From positions 1-32,935 of the forward strand of contig JANYCA010000087.1 of the NCBI GenBank assembly GCA_025360525.1: a stretch of DNA of 32,935 nucleotides, in the 5' to 3' direction. This document shows, piece by piece, positions 16,832-25,034 of this stretch (position 1 is the stretch's first letter; each line of letters begins with the position of its first letter). The translations under genes were made by a program, and so were the position numbers. Below the pieces are notes generated by a model. That model searched no databases, was not told the origin of the DNA, and saw only the letters and a program-made list of their open reading frames with translations. The DNA comes from Chitinophagaceae bacterium (GTDB taxonomy: Bacteria; Bacteroidota; Bacteroidia; Chitinophagales; Chitinophagaceae).

Positions 16832-17071
16832 ATGCAAGCAATAAAAATTTGGTTTGATGTAGCACACATTTTTGTGGAAACTACAGATAATAAGATTGGG
16901 AAAATGCCATTAGCCTGGTTTCCACGTCTATTAAATGCAGACAAAGAACAACTTGTTAAATTTGAATTATGGGCAGATAACACCTGGATACATTGGGAAG
17001 ATATTGGTGAAAATTTATCAGTAAAAGGATTCTTTACCTTTAAAAAAGAAAATATTGGGATGCAGCATTAA
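16832..17071 (+). CDS. DUF2442-family small protein
   Basis: The protein has 79 residues: MQAIKIWFDVAHIFVETTDN at the start, then MPLAWFPRLLNADKEQLVKF, and WADNTWIHWEDIGENLSVKG at the end. The pattern xxWFPRLxxAxxxxLxxx ... xxIHWxDIxExLSVxGF is characteristic of DUF2442. The family is found widely next to DUF4160 genes, as here, and this pairing has been suggested to behave like a toxin-antitoxin or regulatory module, but a biochemical role is not established as far as I know. It is probably co-transcribed with the broken DUF4160 gene five bases upstream. No membrane or signal segment is present. Confidence 0.85.
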   Translation: MQAIKIWFDVAHIFVETTDNKIGKMPLAWFPRLLNADKEQLVKFELWADNTWIHWEDIGENLSVKGFFTFKKENIGMQH

Positions 17072-17100
17072 GTTCTTTTTGTTTGAATCACAGTTTACTG

Positions 17101-17167
17101 AACGCCGTCCGTATTTAAAAGTGTGTCTCCTTTTTTACAATTCGGTTTCTACTGATGTGACGGCGTT
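17101..17167. repeat. 9-bp inverted repeat downstream of the DUF4160/DUF2442 pair
   Basis: AACGCCGTC (17101-17109) and GACGGCGTT (17159-17167) are perfect reverse complements separated by 49 bases. The outer bases (ACTGAAC and GTTGATT) come within one base of the integron attC outer boxes RYYYAAC and GTTRRRY, and the element follows a small cassette-like gene pair. No inner inverted repeats are visible and no integrase is in the window, so an attC identity is only a suggestion. Confidence 0.45.
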
Positions 17168-17302
17168 GATTTAATATTAACTATTGACTCTTTGTTCCTT
17201 TATTTCTTTGTAACGAATTGTGTCGTTTACAGCAATTTTTGCATTTAGTAAACGTACTTCATTAACGTTTTTATAATTAGCTTGTAAAGATATAATTTTA
17301 TT

Positions 17303-17347
17303 AAAAAATAGTCTGCTGTAGTTGATATCAGCAAACTATTTTTTTTT
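17303..17347. terminator. Bidirectional Rho-independent terminator between convergent genes
   Basis: AAAAAATAGTCTGCTG (17303-17318) pairs with CAGCAAACTATTTTTTTT (from 17329) with one mismatch around a 10-base loop. The stem has A runs on one side and T runs on the other, so it can end transcription from both the DUF2442 gene (plus) and the Asp-box protein gene (minus). Confidence 0.75.
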
Positions 17348-17362
17348 AAAATTACATTAAAC

Positions 17363-20300
17363 CTAATTACTCCTTCTTTTAAGAATGCTGTAAAACTGGT
17401 TGTTAAATGCCATAAACTCTTTTTCCATTAAATCGATACTGCCTTCTTTACTACCCGATAAGGGCTCTAAAGAAGTTGCTACTTCCAGGTACAAATCGCT
17501 AAGGCGACGGCGGTATTTAAATTCATCGAAGAAAATAGTTTTACGGTTTAGCTCCAAAATTTCTTTCCGCATGCTGTCAAGTGATGCCAACTGCAATTGA
17601 TTAGCAGGGGTTTTGTTGTCAATTTTGGTAAGGTTTGTAATGGTCTTATCCATAGTGTCTACCAATACGGCAAGCTTTTCGTGCAGGCTGTACAAATGCA
17701 TGGATTGCTGGTACAATTTTTCAATATTTTTAGCACTGAAGCCTTTGGCATCATTCGCTTTTATATTAATAAACTGCTCATACTTTTTGCCGCCAGCCAG
17801 CAACACCACTTTGTATTTACCTACAGGAACCCTTGGTGCAACAAGGCCCGAATAAAACACACTGGAACCTGCAACAAAGCCACCTTTAGCTACCTTGGGC
17901 GGATTGATGTTAAAAGGCCAGTACACTTTGTTTAATCCCTTTACTGCTGTGCCATTGATATCTTTAATTTTTTTATTAGCTGCATCATAAATTTCTATTT
18001 TGGTTGCCGTTTCACTGCGCTGTTTTAGGTAGTAATTAAAGGAAGGTAATTGCACTTTGCTGCCGGCAGTGTATCCTGCAATGTTACCACCAGTTGCAGG
18101 AAGCTGGGCCGAATAGTCATATATAAAATCACTTACAGGGTAGAGGATCACATCTGCATTTACATCAGATTTTACCAGTTCTCTTAATGGTTGCAAATCA
18201 TCAATAATATAAATTCCCCGGCCATGTGAGGCTACTAAAAGATCCCCTGTTTGCGGATGTATTTTGATATCTCTTACCAGGTTATACCAGGGCATTTCCT
18301 GGTACTTGCTTCTCATCCAATTAGCACCTCCATCAATGGAAATAAACAGTCCCATTTCGGTGCCAGCGAATAATAATTTTTCATTTTTTATGTCTTCCCT
18401 TATCACATGCGCAAAGCCTGTAAATTCCGGCGAGGAAATTCGTTTCCATGTATTACCGGCATCGTAACTTACCGCAAAATAGGTGGCATGATCGCCATAC
18501 ATGTGGTTATCAAAACTGGCATACATTCTTTTTGGGTTTAAGCTGGAAAGTTCAATGCAACTTACCCATGCAGCTTTTGGAATGCCGGCTTTCCAAACTT
18601 CCGGCGCTTTGTTGGTCCAGGTTTTTCCTCCATCGGTTGTTACCTGCAGGTTACCATCGTCGGTACCAACCCAAATGATATTTTCGTTGGTTGCATGCTG
18701 CGTAATGGTGTAAATGGTGCAATGATTTTCTGCGCTGGTATTATCGCCGGTGATGCCGCCGCTTTCTTCTGTTTTTTGTTTGGCTTTATCGTTGGTGGTT
18801 AAGTCGGGTGAAATTCTCCGCCAGTTTCTGCCTTCGTCTGTTGATTTGTACAGATACTGATTTGCCATGTACAGGTTGTACAATGGCTTGCCTGCGGCCG
18901 ATTTTTTGGTAGACAAACCTGTAACAATGGGGGTGTTCCAATGGAAACGATGATCGTCTTCGCCCGATACTTTTTGCGGTTTGATAGAGGAAGAAAGTCC
19001 GGTGTTTAAATCAATGCGGTTGGCATTTCCACCCTGCGATTCTGCAAAAACAATTTTTGAATTTAAAGGACTCGGCTGCACCCAAAAACCATCTCCTCCG
19101 TTTATATCCTGCCAATCTGCGCTGCTTACACCACCAGCCGAAGAGTTAGGCGCCATCCAGCTTCCATTATCCTGCAGGCCACCGTATACATTGTAAGTTT
19201 TTTCGTTGTCGGTGGTTACGTGATAAAACTGCCCGACCGGTAAATTATTTAGAAATTGCCAGGATACACCTTTGTTCATGGTAAGATAAACACCGCCATC
19301 TGTACCGAGGTACATGATATCTGTATTGGCCGGATTAATCCACAGCGCATGATGGTCGGCATGTGGTTCTACCCCACCAATAATACTGTTGCTCCAGGAA
19401 TAGCCGCCATCTTTTGAATATTGAAAATCGTACGCAGGGCGATATACTTTTTTTGCGTCTGTCGGATCAAATATCAACGTGCTGAAATAAAATGGGCGTG
19501 CGGTAATATTCTCCGTAGCTGCCAATTTTTCCCAGCTGCTGCCTTCATCTTTTGAAATAAATAAACCTGGGATTTTCGCTTCCACAATGGCCAATACTTC
19601 CGCAGGCTTTGATGGGTTGATGGCAATTACTATCCTACCTAAATCGCCTGCTGGCAAGCCATTGGTAACCTTTTTCCATGTTTCGCCACCATCCGCACTT
19701 TTATACAGGGCACTTCCCGGCCCGCCAGATGAAAAGGAATAGGGCTTGCGCCTGAACTGCCAAAAACCGGCTAGCATTATTTTAGGATTGGTGGGGTTGA
19801 TGGCGATATCAGTACAGCCTGTTTCTTCATTCACAAATAATATCTTTTTCCATGTTTTACCACCGTCGGTTGTTTTGTACAAACCACGGTGCGGACTGCT
19901 GCTCCAAAGCGGACCAGGCACAGCTACAAACAGCGTTTTGCTATCCGTTGGATCAAATACTATTTTACTGATATGCTCGGTACTATCCAATCCAATTTTT
20001 TGCCAGTTAGCTCCTCCATCGGTTGTTTTATACATACCATCACCAATTGATACAGTATTGCGCATGTTGCTCTCGCCGGTGCCGGCATACACGGTTTTTG
20101 CGTTACCTTTTTCTATAGCCAGGGCGCCAATACTCTGGCAATATTTATCAAATATGGGGGCAAAAGAAATACCGCCGTTCTGACTTTTCCAGATTCCGCC
20201 TCCTGCTGTACCTACATACAGAGTAAGCTGATCGCCGGCGGCCATCCCTTCGATGGCACTTATGCGGCCGCTCATGGTAGATGGCCCTAAGGCCCGTGCA

Positions 20301-20398
20301 GTAAGGGTTTGAAAGTAGGAAGAGTTGATAGTTGTTTGTGCAACAAGACTGGTCATACATATGCAGGCCAACCATACAAGCGTACATTTTTTTATCAT
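17363..20398 (-). CDS. Large secreted Asp-box (BNR/sortilin-VPS10-like) beta-propeller protein
   Basis: The protein has 1011 residues. A signal peptide (MIKKCTLVWLACICMTSLVAQ) is likely cleaved after the AQ. At least ten Asp-box motifs of the S/T-x-D-x-G-x-x-W type are visible across residues 70-720: TTDGGANWQKI, TTDGGKTWKKI, SADGGETWKKV, SKDEGSSWEKL, SKDGGYSWSNS, STDEGRNWRRI, TTDGGKTWTNK, SYDAGNTWKRI, SIDGGANWMRS. These form two beta-propellers as in GH74 and VPS10 proteins. A beta-rich domain follows, and the last 130 residues are helical (a coiled-coil-like KLYQQSMHLYSLHEKLAVLV). Bacteroidota carry many such proteins, often labelled glycosyl hydrolase, but their function is generally unknown. 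No type IX secretion tail is evident. It appears to be a single gene with terminators on both sides. Confidence 0.85.
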   Translation of the reverse strand: MIKKCTLVWLACICMTSLVAQTTINSSYFQTLTARALGPSTMSGRISAIEGMAAGDQLTLYVGTAGGGIWKSQNGGISFAPIFDKYCQSIGALAIEKGNAKTVYAGTGESNMRNTVSIGDGMYKTTDGGANWQKIGLDSTEHISKIVFDPTDSKTLFVAVPGPLWSSSPHRGLYKTTDGGKTWKKILFVNEETGCTDIAINPTNPKIMLAGFWQFRRKPYSFSSGGPGSALYKSADGGETWKKVTNGLPAGDLGRIVIAINPSKPAEVLAIVEAKIPGLFISKDEGSSWEKLAATENITARPFYFSTLIFDPTDAKKVYRPAYDFQYSKDGGYSWSNSIIGGVEPHADHHALWINPANTDIMYLGTDGGVYLTMNKGVSWQFLNNLPVGQFYHVTTDNEKTYNVYGGLQDNGSWMAPNSSAGGVSSADWQDINGGDGFWVQPSPLNSKIVFAESQGGNANRIDLNTGLSSSIKPQKVSGEDDHRFHWNTPIVTGLSTKKSAAGKPLYNLYMANQYLYKSTDEGRNWRRISPDLTTNDKAKQKTEESGGITGDNTSAENHCTIYTITQHATNENIIWVGTDDGNLQVTTDGGKTWTNKAPEVWKAGIPKAAWVSCIELSSLNPKRMYASFDNHMYGDHATYFAVSYDAGNTWKRISSPEFTGFAHVIREDIKNEKLLFAGTEMGLFISIDGGANWMRSKYQEMPWYNLVRDIKIHPQTGDLLVASHGRGIYIIDDLQPLRELVKSDVNADVILYPVSDFIYDYSAQLPATGGNIAGYTAGSKVQLPSFNYYLKQRSETATKIEIYDAANKKIKDINGTAVKGLNKVYWPFNINPPKVAKGGFVAGSSVFYSGLVAPRVPVGKYKVVLLAGGKKYEQFINIKANDAKGFSAKNIEKLYQQSMHLYSLHEKLAVLVDTMDKTITNLTKIDNKTPANQLQLASLDSMRKEILELNRKTIFFDEFKYRRRLSDLYLEVATSLEPLSGSKEGSIDLMEKEFMAFNNQFYSILKRRSN

Positions 20399-20462
20399 AC
20401 AATAAGGTTTTTTATGAATAGGCTTTGATGAATTACCGGAAATTTAAAATAGCTAAGCAAAA

Positions 20463-20504
20463 AAAAATCTTACTCAAAAAAACAGTTTTTCGAGTAAGAT
20501 TTTT
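20463..20504. terminator. Rho-independent terminator after the LolA-like gene
   Basis: AAAAATCTTACTC (20463-20475) pairs perfectly with GAGTAAGATTTTT (20492-20504) around a 16-base loop, with A and T runs outside the stem. It lies 17 bases beyond the stop of the minus-strand gene at 20522 and separates it from the Asp-box gene. Confidence 0.8.
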
Positions 20505-20521
20505 GAGGTAATTAAATATGA

Positions 20522-21232
20522 TTATTTACCGTTGAAAATAGTTTCATCTACAGCTACATTGGTAGATACTTTTTTTGTTACCAGCATCATTCCACCCTGG
20601 TCTAACTTGAAAGGCATTTTTACACCAAAATCTGTATCCTGGTAATCGAAATGTTTAATGGAAACTTTTATATCCTGCCCCTGCTGTTTGGTTGTAGTTT
20701 CCTGCTTATAAATAAGGTTAGTTTTTAAATCAAAAAAGTAAATAGTTTCATTTTGATTTTTAGTAGTAAGCTTTATTTTAAAGTATTCGTTGCCATCTTC
20801 TTCATCTTTACCCAACGATTCTACTGTACTGCCTTTTTCCTTGTAATCTACAAATGCACCCTGAATATCCAATTCATCTAATTTTTCTTTTAGTTCGTCT
20901 GCTGTTAATGGTTGCAGGGTAGCTTTACCAGCCATTGGATTTTGTGACCATCCCGCTGCAGGTGTTGTAATATCAATGAATTTACTACCTTGAAATTCAG
21001 CATCCATCCTTGTTCCTTTGCTGTTAACCGATTGCACCACGAAAGGAATCTCCAATCCCTGTACTTCAACCTGGCCTTCCACTTTTATGGATTTAATTTG
21101 TTTCCATTTTTCTTTACCACCAATGGCAGCAATGTACTTATCAATAACTTCATCTGCCGTTTGTGCCTTAACAGCAAAACCTGTAAAAACCAAAGCGAGC
21201 AAAACAAATGAGTGCAACAAAAACTTTTTCAT
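20522..21232 (-). CDS. Secreted LolA-like (outer-membrane lipoprotein-sorting-like) protein
   Basis: The protein has 236 residues. A clear signal peptide, MKKFLLHSFVLLALVFTGFA, is followed by a VKAQ cleavage region. The mature part begins TADEVIDKYIAAIGGKEKWK, a motif common in Bacteroidota proteins annotated as outer-membrane lipoprotein-sorting-like. Beta-strands with alternating hydrophobic residues follow (IKVEGQVEVQGLEIPFVVQS, FKIKLTTKNQNETIYFFDLK), fitting an incomplete beta-barrel of the LolA/LolB type. Whether it binds lipid or lipoproteins is not shown. It is flanked by a terminator downstream and a 180-base AT-rich gap upstream, so it is probably transcribed alone. Confidence 0.7.
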   Translation of the reverse strand: MKKFLLHSFVLLALVFTGFAVKAQTADEVIDKYIAAIGGKEKWKQIKSIKVEGQVEVQGLEIPFVVQSVNSKGTRMDAEFQGSKFIDITTPAAGWSQNPMAGKATLQPLTADELKEKLDELDIQGAFVDYKEKGSTVESLGKDEEDGNEYFKIKLTTKNQNETIYFFDLKTNLIYKQETTTKQQGQDIKVSIKHFDYQDTDFGVKMPFKLDQGGMMLVTKKVSTNVAVDETIFNGK

Positions 21233-21413
21233 GTTGGGGTGTTTTTTAATTTTATTTAATTTTTTAAGACAATTATTAGTTACAAAATGTTTAGTTTAAT
21301 AACAGTAGCAAATAAATTCTTTTTATTGAAACCCTTAATAAAAAATGTACTGGGGTTATCTACAATTATAACAGGTTTAAAACTTATTTTAACGGGAACG
21401 AGAATATTTTTAT

Positions 21414-22139
21414 TTACTCTGCCCAGCCGCTTGCCAACACATCAGCAATGTGCATGGTTTTGATAGGAAGGTCATTTTTTTTAATATACCCATCAAGGTG
21501 CATCAGGCAGCTAAGGTCGGTTGATATAATGAAGTTTGCATTTGTTGCCAATGCGTTATTAACTTTCTGATCTGCCATTCCAATGGAGATAGCCTCATAT
21601 TTCACGGCAAATGAACCACCAAAACCGCAGCAGGTTTCTACCTCGTCCATTTCTACCAATTGCAGTCCTTTTACCTGTGCCAGCAATTTACGGGGACCGG
21701 TTTTTATTTTACACTCCCGCAAAGCAGCGCAACTATCATGATAGGTGGCCGAAGCATTTAATTCAGCCCCGTAATTTTCAATGTGAAGCACATCCGTAAG
21801 GAATTCTGTAAACTCAAAAATCCGGTTATTTAAATCTTTTACCTGGTTATGATAAGAGGAGTTATCGAACAATTTAGCGTAGTAATTTCTTACAAATCCA
21901 ACGCAACTTGCGCTGGGGCAAACGATGTAATCTGCATTGTCGAAATCCTTGATAAACTTGGTGCATACTTCCCTGGCTTCATCCCAAAAACCGGCATTAA
22001 ACGCCGGTTGTCCGCAACAGGTTTGGTTAGTATTGTAGATTACTTCACAACAGGCTTTCTCCAACACTTTCACCATGTTAAAGGCGGTTTGTGGATATAG
22101 CTGATCGATAAAACAAGGTATAAATATTTGTACTCTCAT
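21414..22139 (-). CDS. LutA/YkgE-type (Fe-S)-binding protein with two CCG domains
   Basis: The protein has 241 residues from the ATG at 22139 (MRVQIFIPCFIDQLYP). A GTG at 22154 would extend it by five residues, but the ATG has a GGAAAGG stretch just upstream and gives the usual family length. Two cysteine-rich CCG repeats are visible: CFID with TCCGQPAFN, CPSASC and then HDSC with TCCGFGGSF. These bind Fe-S clusters in subunits of heterodisulfide reductase, glycolate oxidase and the lactate oxidase LutABC. LutB and LutC are not in the window. It is probably a redox subunit in lactate or glycolate oxidation, but the partner is unknown. The gene follows ribH by about 105 bases. Confidence 0.85.
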   Translation of the reverse strand: MRVQIFIPCFIDQLYPQTAFNMVKVLEKACCEVIYNTNQTCCGQPAFNAGFWDEAREVCTKFIKDFDNADYIVCPSASCVGFVRNYYAKLFDNSSYHNQVKDLNNRIFEFTEFLTDVLHIENYGAELNASATYHDSCAALRECKIKTGPRKLLAQVKGLQLVEMDEVETCCGFGGSFAVKYEAISIGMADQKVNNALATNANFIISTDLSCLMHLDGYIKKNDLPIKTMHIADVLASGWAE

Positions 22140-22244
22140 GTCCCTTTCCCCCACAGGGAAATTTATGAATTAGATAAATGAAGTTTTGTTATACTTACTG
22201 TTTGGCTGTTGATAAAAATCATGGTAGCAGCAACTACGAAACCA

Positions 22245-22745
22245 TTATTGTTTTGGAGAAAAACCTTGTTTTAAGCTGATCATTTTTAGGGCGGTGATAG
22301 CGGCTTCTTCCCCTTTATGGCCATGTTTCCCGCCCATTCTTTCATTGGCCTGCTGCTGGTTATCTACGGTAAGAACGCCAAAAATAGTTGGTACAGGCAA
22401 CAGTAGATTTAAGTTTAATACACCCTCCGTAATGGCTTTGCATACATAATCAAAATGAGGTGTATCTCCCTTTATTACACAAGCTAGGGCAATAAAAGCA
22501 AGTGGTTTATCGGCTTTATATTTATGAGATTCCCAGTAGGCTTTGGTTGCAAACGGAATTTCAAAAGCGCCAGGTACAGTTATTATTTTATAACACATTC
22601 CGTGTTCCTTTAAAACACTTACACAACCTGCTTCCAGCACATCCAGCACAGCAGCATTCCATTCGGTACGGATTACTACAACACAGGTATCCTTTGTAAA
22701 CCGGATGCCTGCTACATTTGAAGTATTCAATGAGTTTACTGACAT
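22245..22745 (-). CDS. ribH: 6,7-dimethyl-8-ribityllumazine synthase
   Basis: The protein has 166 residues. It condenses 5-amino-6-ribitylaminouracil with 3,4-dihydroxybutanone 4-phosphate in the penultimate riboflavin step, and its product is used by riboflavin synthase, encoded about 6 kb away. Visible motifs are RTEWN near the N-terminus (substrate-binding strand), VPGAFEIPFATKA, CVIKGDTPHFDYVCKAI with the catalytic His, PTIFGVLTVDNQQQANERMG, and HKGEEAAITALKMI. The length and motif order match RibH, which assembles into pentamers or 60-mers. It is preceded by a gap of about 145 bases after the TPR-protein gene. No FMN riboswitch was recognised upstream. Confidence 0.95.
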   Translation of the reverse strand: MSVNSLNTSNVAGIRFTKDTCVVVIRTEWNAAVLDVLEAGCVSVLKEHGMCYKIITVPGAFEIPFATKAYWESHKYKADKPLAFIALACVIKGDTPHFDYVCKAITEGVLNLNLLLPVPTIFGVLTVDNQQQANERMGGKHGHKGEEAAITALKMISLKQGFSPKQ

Positions 22746-22890
22746 AAATTATGATCGTTGGTGCAAACTTTTATTGCAGCATTTAATAACATCTTATTTA
22801 TTAATCCATAAAGACAAACGCACCCTAAAAACATAGCTGATAGAAATTAACTTTAGACTTAATCCAAAACTATAAATAACAGCTAACGAA

Positions 22891-23598
22891 TTATTCTATC
22901 ATCCCCAACCTTGCTAAATATTTATCAACTTCAGTAGCATGGCCGCTTTTAGGGAAGTCCTCTTTTATCCGCTTAAAAAATTCAATGGCTTCCTTTGACT
23001 TGCCGGTTGCGTCAGCAAACAAACCCGCTTTAAACAAGGCTTCCGGCGTCATAAACTCATCTTTGCTGTTAACAGCTACCGCTTTTTTATAGTATTCTAA
23101 AGCATCGTCGTTCTTTTTTAATTCAGAATAAGCATCAGCCAATAAAAGGTAAGCGCTGGTTTGTACCTGTGTTGCATTGGTAGAAAAATCTTTTAAATGC
23201 TTTACAGCATTGTTAAAATCGCCACTGTACAAATAGCAGGCGCCTGCAATAAAATGCGCCCTGTTACCGGCAGTTGTGCCCCCATAATTGTTGATCAATT
23301 TTAAAACGCCGGTTGTTACGGGTCCACCACCATTTAATACCATGTTGATAGAATCTTTATTAAACCCACCCTGTGTCATTTTATCAAATAGCTGTTCTGC
23401 CGGAAAAATTAATTCAGCGGCTTTTTCATTGTTAGGAACTTTTACAAAATTTAAATAGGCGTACCAACCGCCGATTAATAGTATCATTGCACTACCAACA
23501 TAAATAATTGGCTTACTAAACTTAGCCCAAAAATCTTTTGCTTTTTCTATGGTTTCATTTACTTCTACAGTTTCTACTATTGTTTGCTTTTCTGCCAT
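22891..23598 (-). CDS. Membrane-anchored TPR-repeat protein, YfgM-like
   Basis: The protein has 235 residues. A hydrophilic N-terminus (MAEKQTIVETVEVNETIEKA) is followed by one membrane segment at about 34-52 (IIYVGSAMILLIGGWYAYL). The periplasmic part has tetratricopeptide repeats: AHFIAGACYLYSGDFNNAVK, AYLLLADAYSELKKNDDALE with YYKKAV, and ALFKAGLFADATGKSKEAIE. The architecture resembles YfgM-type ancillary factors of the Sec translocon, but sequence alone cannot confirm that role. It lies between pdhA and ribH on the same strand. Confidence 0.75.
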   Translation of the reverse strand: MAEKQTIVETVEVNETIEKAKDFWAKFSKPIIYVGSAMILLIGGWYAYLNFVKVPNNEKAAELIFPAEQLFDKMTQGGFNKDSINMVLNGGGPVTTGVLKLINNYGGTTAGNRAHFIAGACYLYSGDFNNAVKHLKDFSTNATQVQTSAYLLLADAYSELKKNDDALEYYKKAVAVNSKDEFMTPEALFKAGLFADATGKSKEAIEFFKRIKEDFPKSGHATEVDKYLARLGMIE

Positions 23599-23698
23599 CT
23601 TTTTTATTCACCCACTTCCCTTTTTTTAAGAAAGGACACCGGGCATTTTTTTAATTATTATAAATAGGTTTCCTGGTTGCTTGGTTTAATAAATTATC

Positions 23699-24691
23699 TT
23701 AATCGGTAATAAATGGATAGTCTGCCTGGATGTAAACATCTTTCAATAATTCATCATCATTGGGCCATGGACTTTCTTCGGCAAATTTCACACTCTCTTC
23801 TACCTGTGCTTTTACCCTTTCATTGATTACTTCTATGTCGGCGTCTGCTAATTGATATTCATCTTTTAATACCTTCAATACATGATCGATAGGATCTCTT
23901 TGCTTGTATTCCTCCACTTCATCTTTAGTTCGGTACTTTTGAGGATCGCTCATACTATGTCCTTTGTACCGATAGGTTTTAATTTCCAGCAAAGTTGGTC
24001 CACCTTTTTCCCTTGCCCGGTTTACTGATCTTAAAACTGCATTGTGAACGTCTTCCGGACTCATACCGTCTACACTGTCGCCTGGCATATCGTAGGCATC
24101 GGCAAGTTTATACAGGTCCATTACATTGCTGGTACGGGCAACGGAAGTACCCATTGCATATTGATTGTTTTCACAAATAAACACAACCGGCAATTTCCAA
24201 AGCATAGCCATATTAAATGTTTCGTGGAGCATTCCCTGGCGTGCAGCACCATCACCAAAAAAGCAAAGAGCCACATTGTTAGTGCCTTTATATTGTTCTG
24301 CAAATGCCAGTCCTGCACCGGTACCTATCTGGGCACCTACTATACCATGACCACCAAAAAAGCCGACATCTACTCCAAAAATATGCATACTACCACCCTT
24401 GCCTTTGCTGCACCCGGTGGCCTTTCCATACAATTCGGCCATGGTAGCTTTTGGTGTAACACCTTTGGCAATTGCCAAAGCATGACACCGGTAGGCTGTG
24501 ATAAATTTATCATCCGGATTGGTAGCAGTCATACAACCTGCTGCTACGGCTTCCTGGCCTATGTATAAATGACAAAAGCCTCTTATTTTTTGCATCCCGT
24601 ACAATTGCCCTGTCTTTTCTTCGAACCGGCGAAGTAATAACATTAATTCGTACCAATATAAATAAGTGTCTTTGGAAAATTTTGTTGCCAA
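23699..24691 (-). CDS. pdhA: Pyruvate dehydrogenase E1 component, alpha subunit
   Basis: The protein has 330 residues. It decarboxylates pyruvate with thiamine diphosphate and passes the acetyl group to the E2 lipoyl domain. Motifs: GFCHLYIGQEAVAAG (38-52), GGSMHIFG (99-106) and the thiamine-diphosphate/Mg-binding segment starting GDGAARQG (146-153) and ending near ENN (174-176). The phosphorylation-loop region carries YRYKGHSMSDPQKYR. The length matches the alpha subunit of two-chain E1 enzymes. The beta subunit and E2 are not adjacent in this window. A branched-chain 2-oxoacid E1 alpha is possible, but the motifs fit pyruvate dehydrogenase better. A -7 promoter box lies 20 bases upstream. 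Confidence 0.92.
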   Translation of the reverse strand: MATKFSKDTYLYWYELMLLLRRFEEKTGQLYGMQKIRGFCHLYIGQEAVAAGCMTATNPDDKFITAYRCHALAIAKGVTPKATMAELYGKATGCSKGKGGSMHIFGVDVGFFGGHGIVGAQIGTGAGLAFAEQYKGTNNVALCFFGDGAARQGMLHETFNMAMLWKLPVVFICENNQYAMGTSVARTSNVMDLYKLADAYDMPGDSVDGMSPEDVHNAVLRSVNRAREKGGPTLLEIKTYRYKGHSMSDPQKYRTKDEVEEYKQRDPIDHVLKVLKDEYQLADADIEVINERVKAQVEESVKFAEESPWPNDDELLKDVYIQADYPFITD

Positions 24692-24711
24692 TGGTGAAAT
24701 ATTTTAGGCGG

Positions 24712-24719
24712 CAAAGATA
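24712..24719 (-). promoter_or_regulatory. Bacteroidota -7 promoter box for pdhA
   Basis: On the minus strand the sequence reads TATCTTTG, an exact match to the Bacteroidota -7 consensus TAnnTTTG, 20 bases before the pdhA ATG. A TTTG lies farther upstream (24749-24752), but at 29 bases it is beyond the usual -33 spacing, so the -33 element is unclear. Confidence 0.6.
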
Positions 24720-24758
24720 AGGGAGAAATTGAAAAAAAAAGGTACCGTCAAAGAAACC

Positions 24759-24791
24759 GGAAAACAGTTGAACTTTTCTGGAAAACAACTG
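24759..24791. promoter_or_regulatory. Paired 12-bp motif spaced 21 bp, candidate operator upstream of pdhA
   Basis: GGAAAACAGTTG (24759-24770) and GGAAAACAACTG (24780-24791) are direct copies with two differences, spaced 21 bases start to start, which is two helical turns. Their ends CAGTTG and CAACTG also form an inverted repeat. The pair lies about 40-70 bases upstream of the pdhA -7 box, where an activator dimer could bind. Confidence 0.35.
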
Positions 24792-25034
24792 TAATTAAGA
24801 TCAATCCTGAGAATTTAAACCCACCAGCATTTGAAGCGAACAATTTATTGCCTTCAAGGTGTTGGCTAACCACTTTGTTTAAGGGTAATGATAAAAATTA
24901 CGAAATATTTGAACAGAAATAGTAAAAAAAATAATTCAAGTTTTTTTATTTCCTTTATCGAAGTAAATACCGGGCATTCTTTTCTTTTACAAATAAAAAA
25001 AATATACCTTCATGCCAACCCAAAACTTTATTAT

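Larger units (their letters stand above)
24692..25034. other. Divergent intergenic region between pdhA and the receiver-domain gene
   Basis: These 343 bases contain the pdhA promoter box and the paired 12-bp motif described separately. Toward the plus-strand receiver gene the DNA is very AT-rich. An in-frame extension of that gene back to 24888 exists, but it encodes a low-complexity Asn/Lys/Phe-rich segment unlike a receiver domain and is not considered coding. Confidence 0.5.

Noticed and set aside
16644..16865. 73-codon minus-strand open frame
   Set aside because: It is antisense to the DUF4160 remnant and the start of the DUF2442 gene, and has no recognisable domain.
19746..20183. 145-codon plus-strand open frame
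   Set aside because: It is the antisense shadow of the Asp-box repeats; repeated coding on the other strand produces the open frame.
21320..21344. Terminator after the LutA-type gene
   Set aside because: TTTTTATT pairs with AATAAAAA, but the stem is A/T only and about 70 bases from the stop codon, so it is too weak to call.
22140..22244. FMN riboswitch or other RNA element near ribH
   Set aside because: The stretch is downstream, not upstream, of ribH; neither it nor the 145-base region upstream of ribH shows the conserved riboswitch core or pairing.
24044..24568. 174-codon plus-strand open frame
   Set aside because: It lies entirely antisense to pdhA, whose protein motifs are unmistakable; the antisense protein shows no domain.
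24888..25034. N-terminal extension of the receiver-domain protein
   Set aside because: The 49 added residues are low-complexity, Lys/Asn/Phe-rich and unlike receiver domains; the ATG at 25035 gives the normal length.
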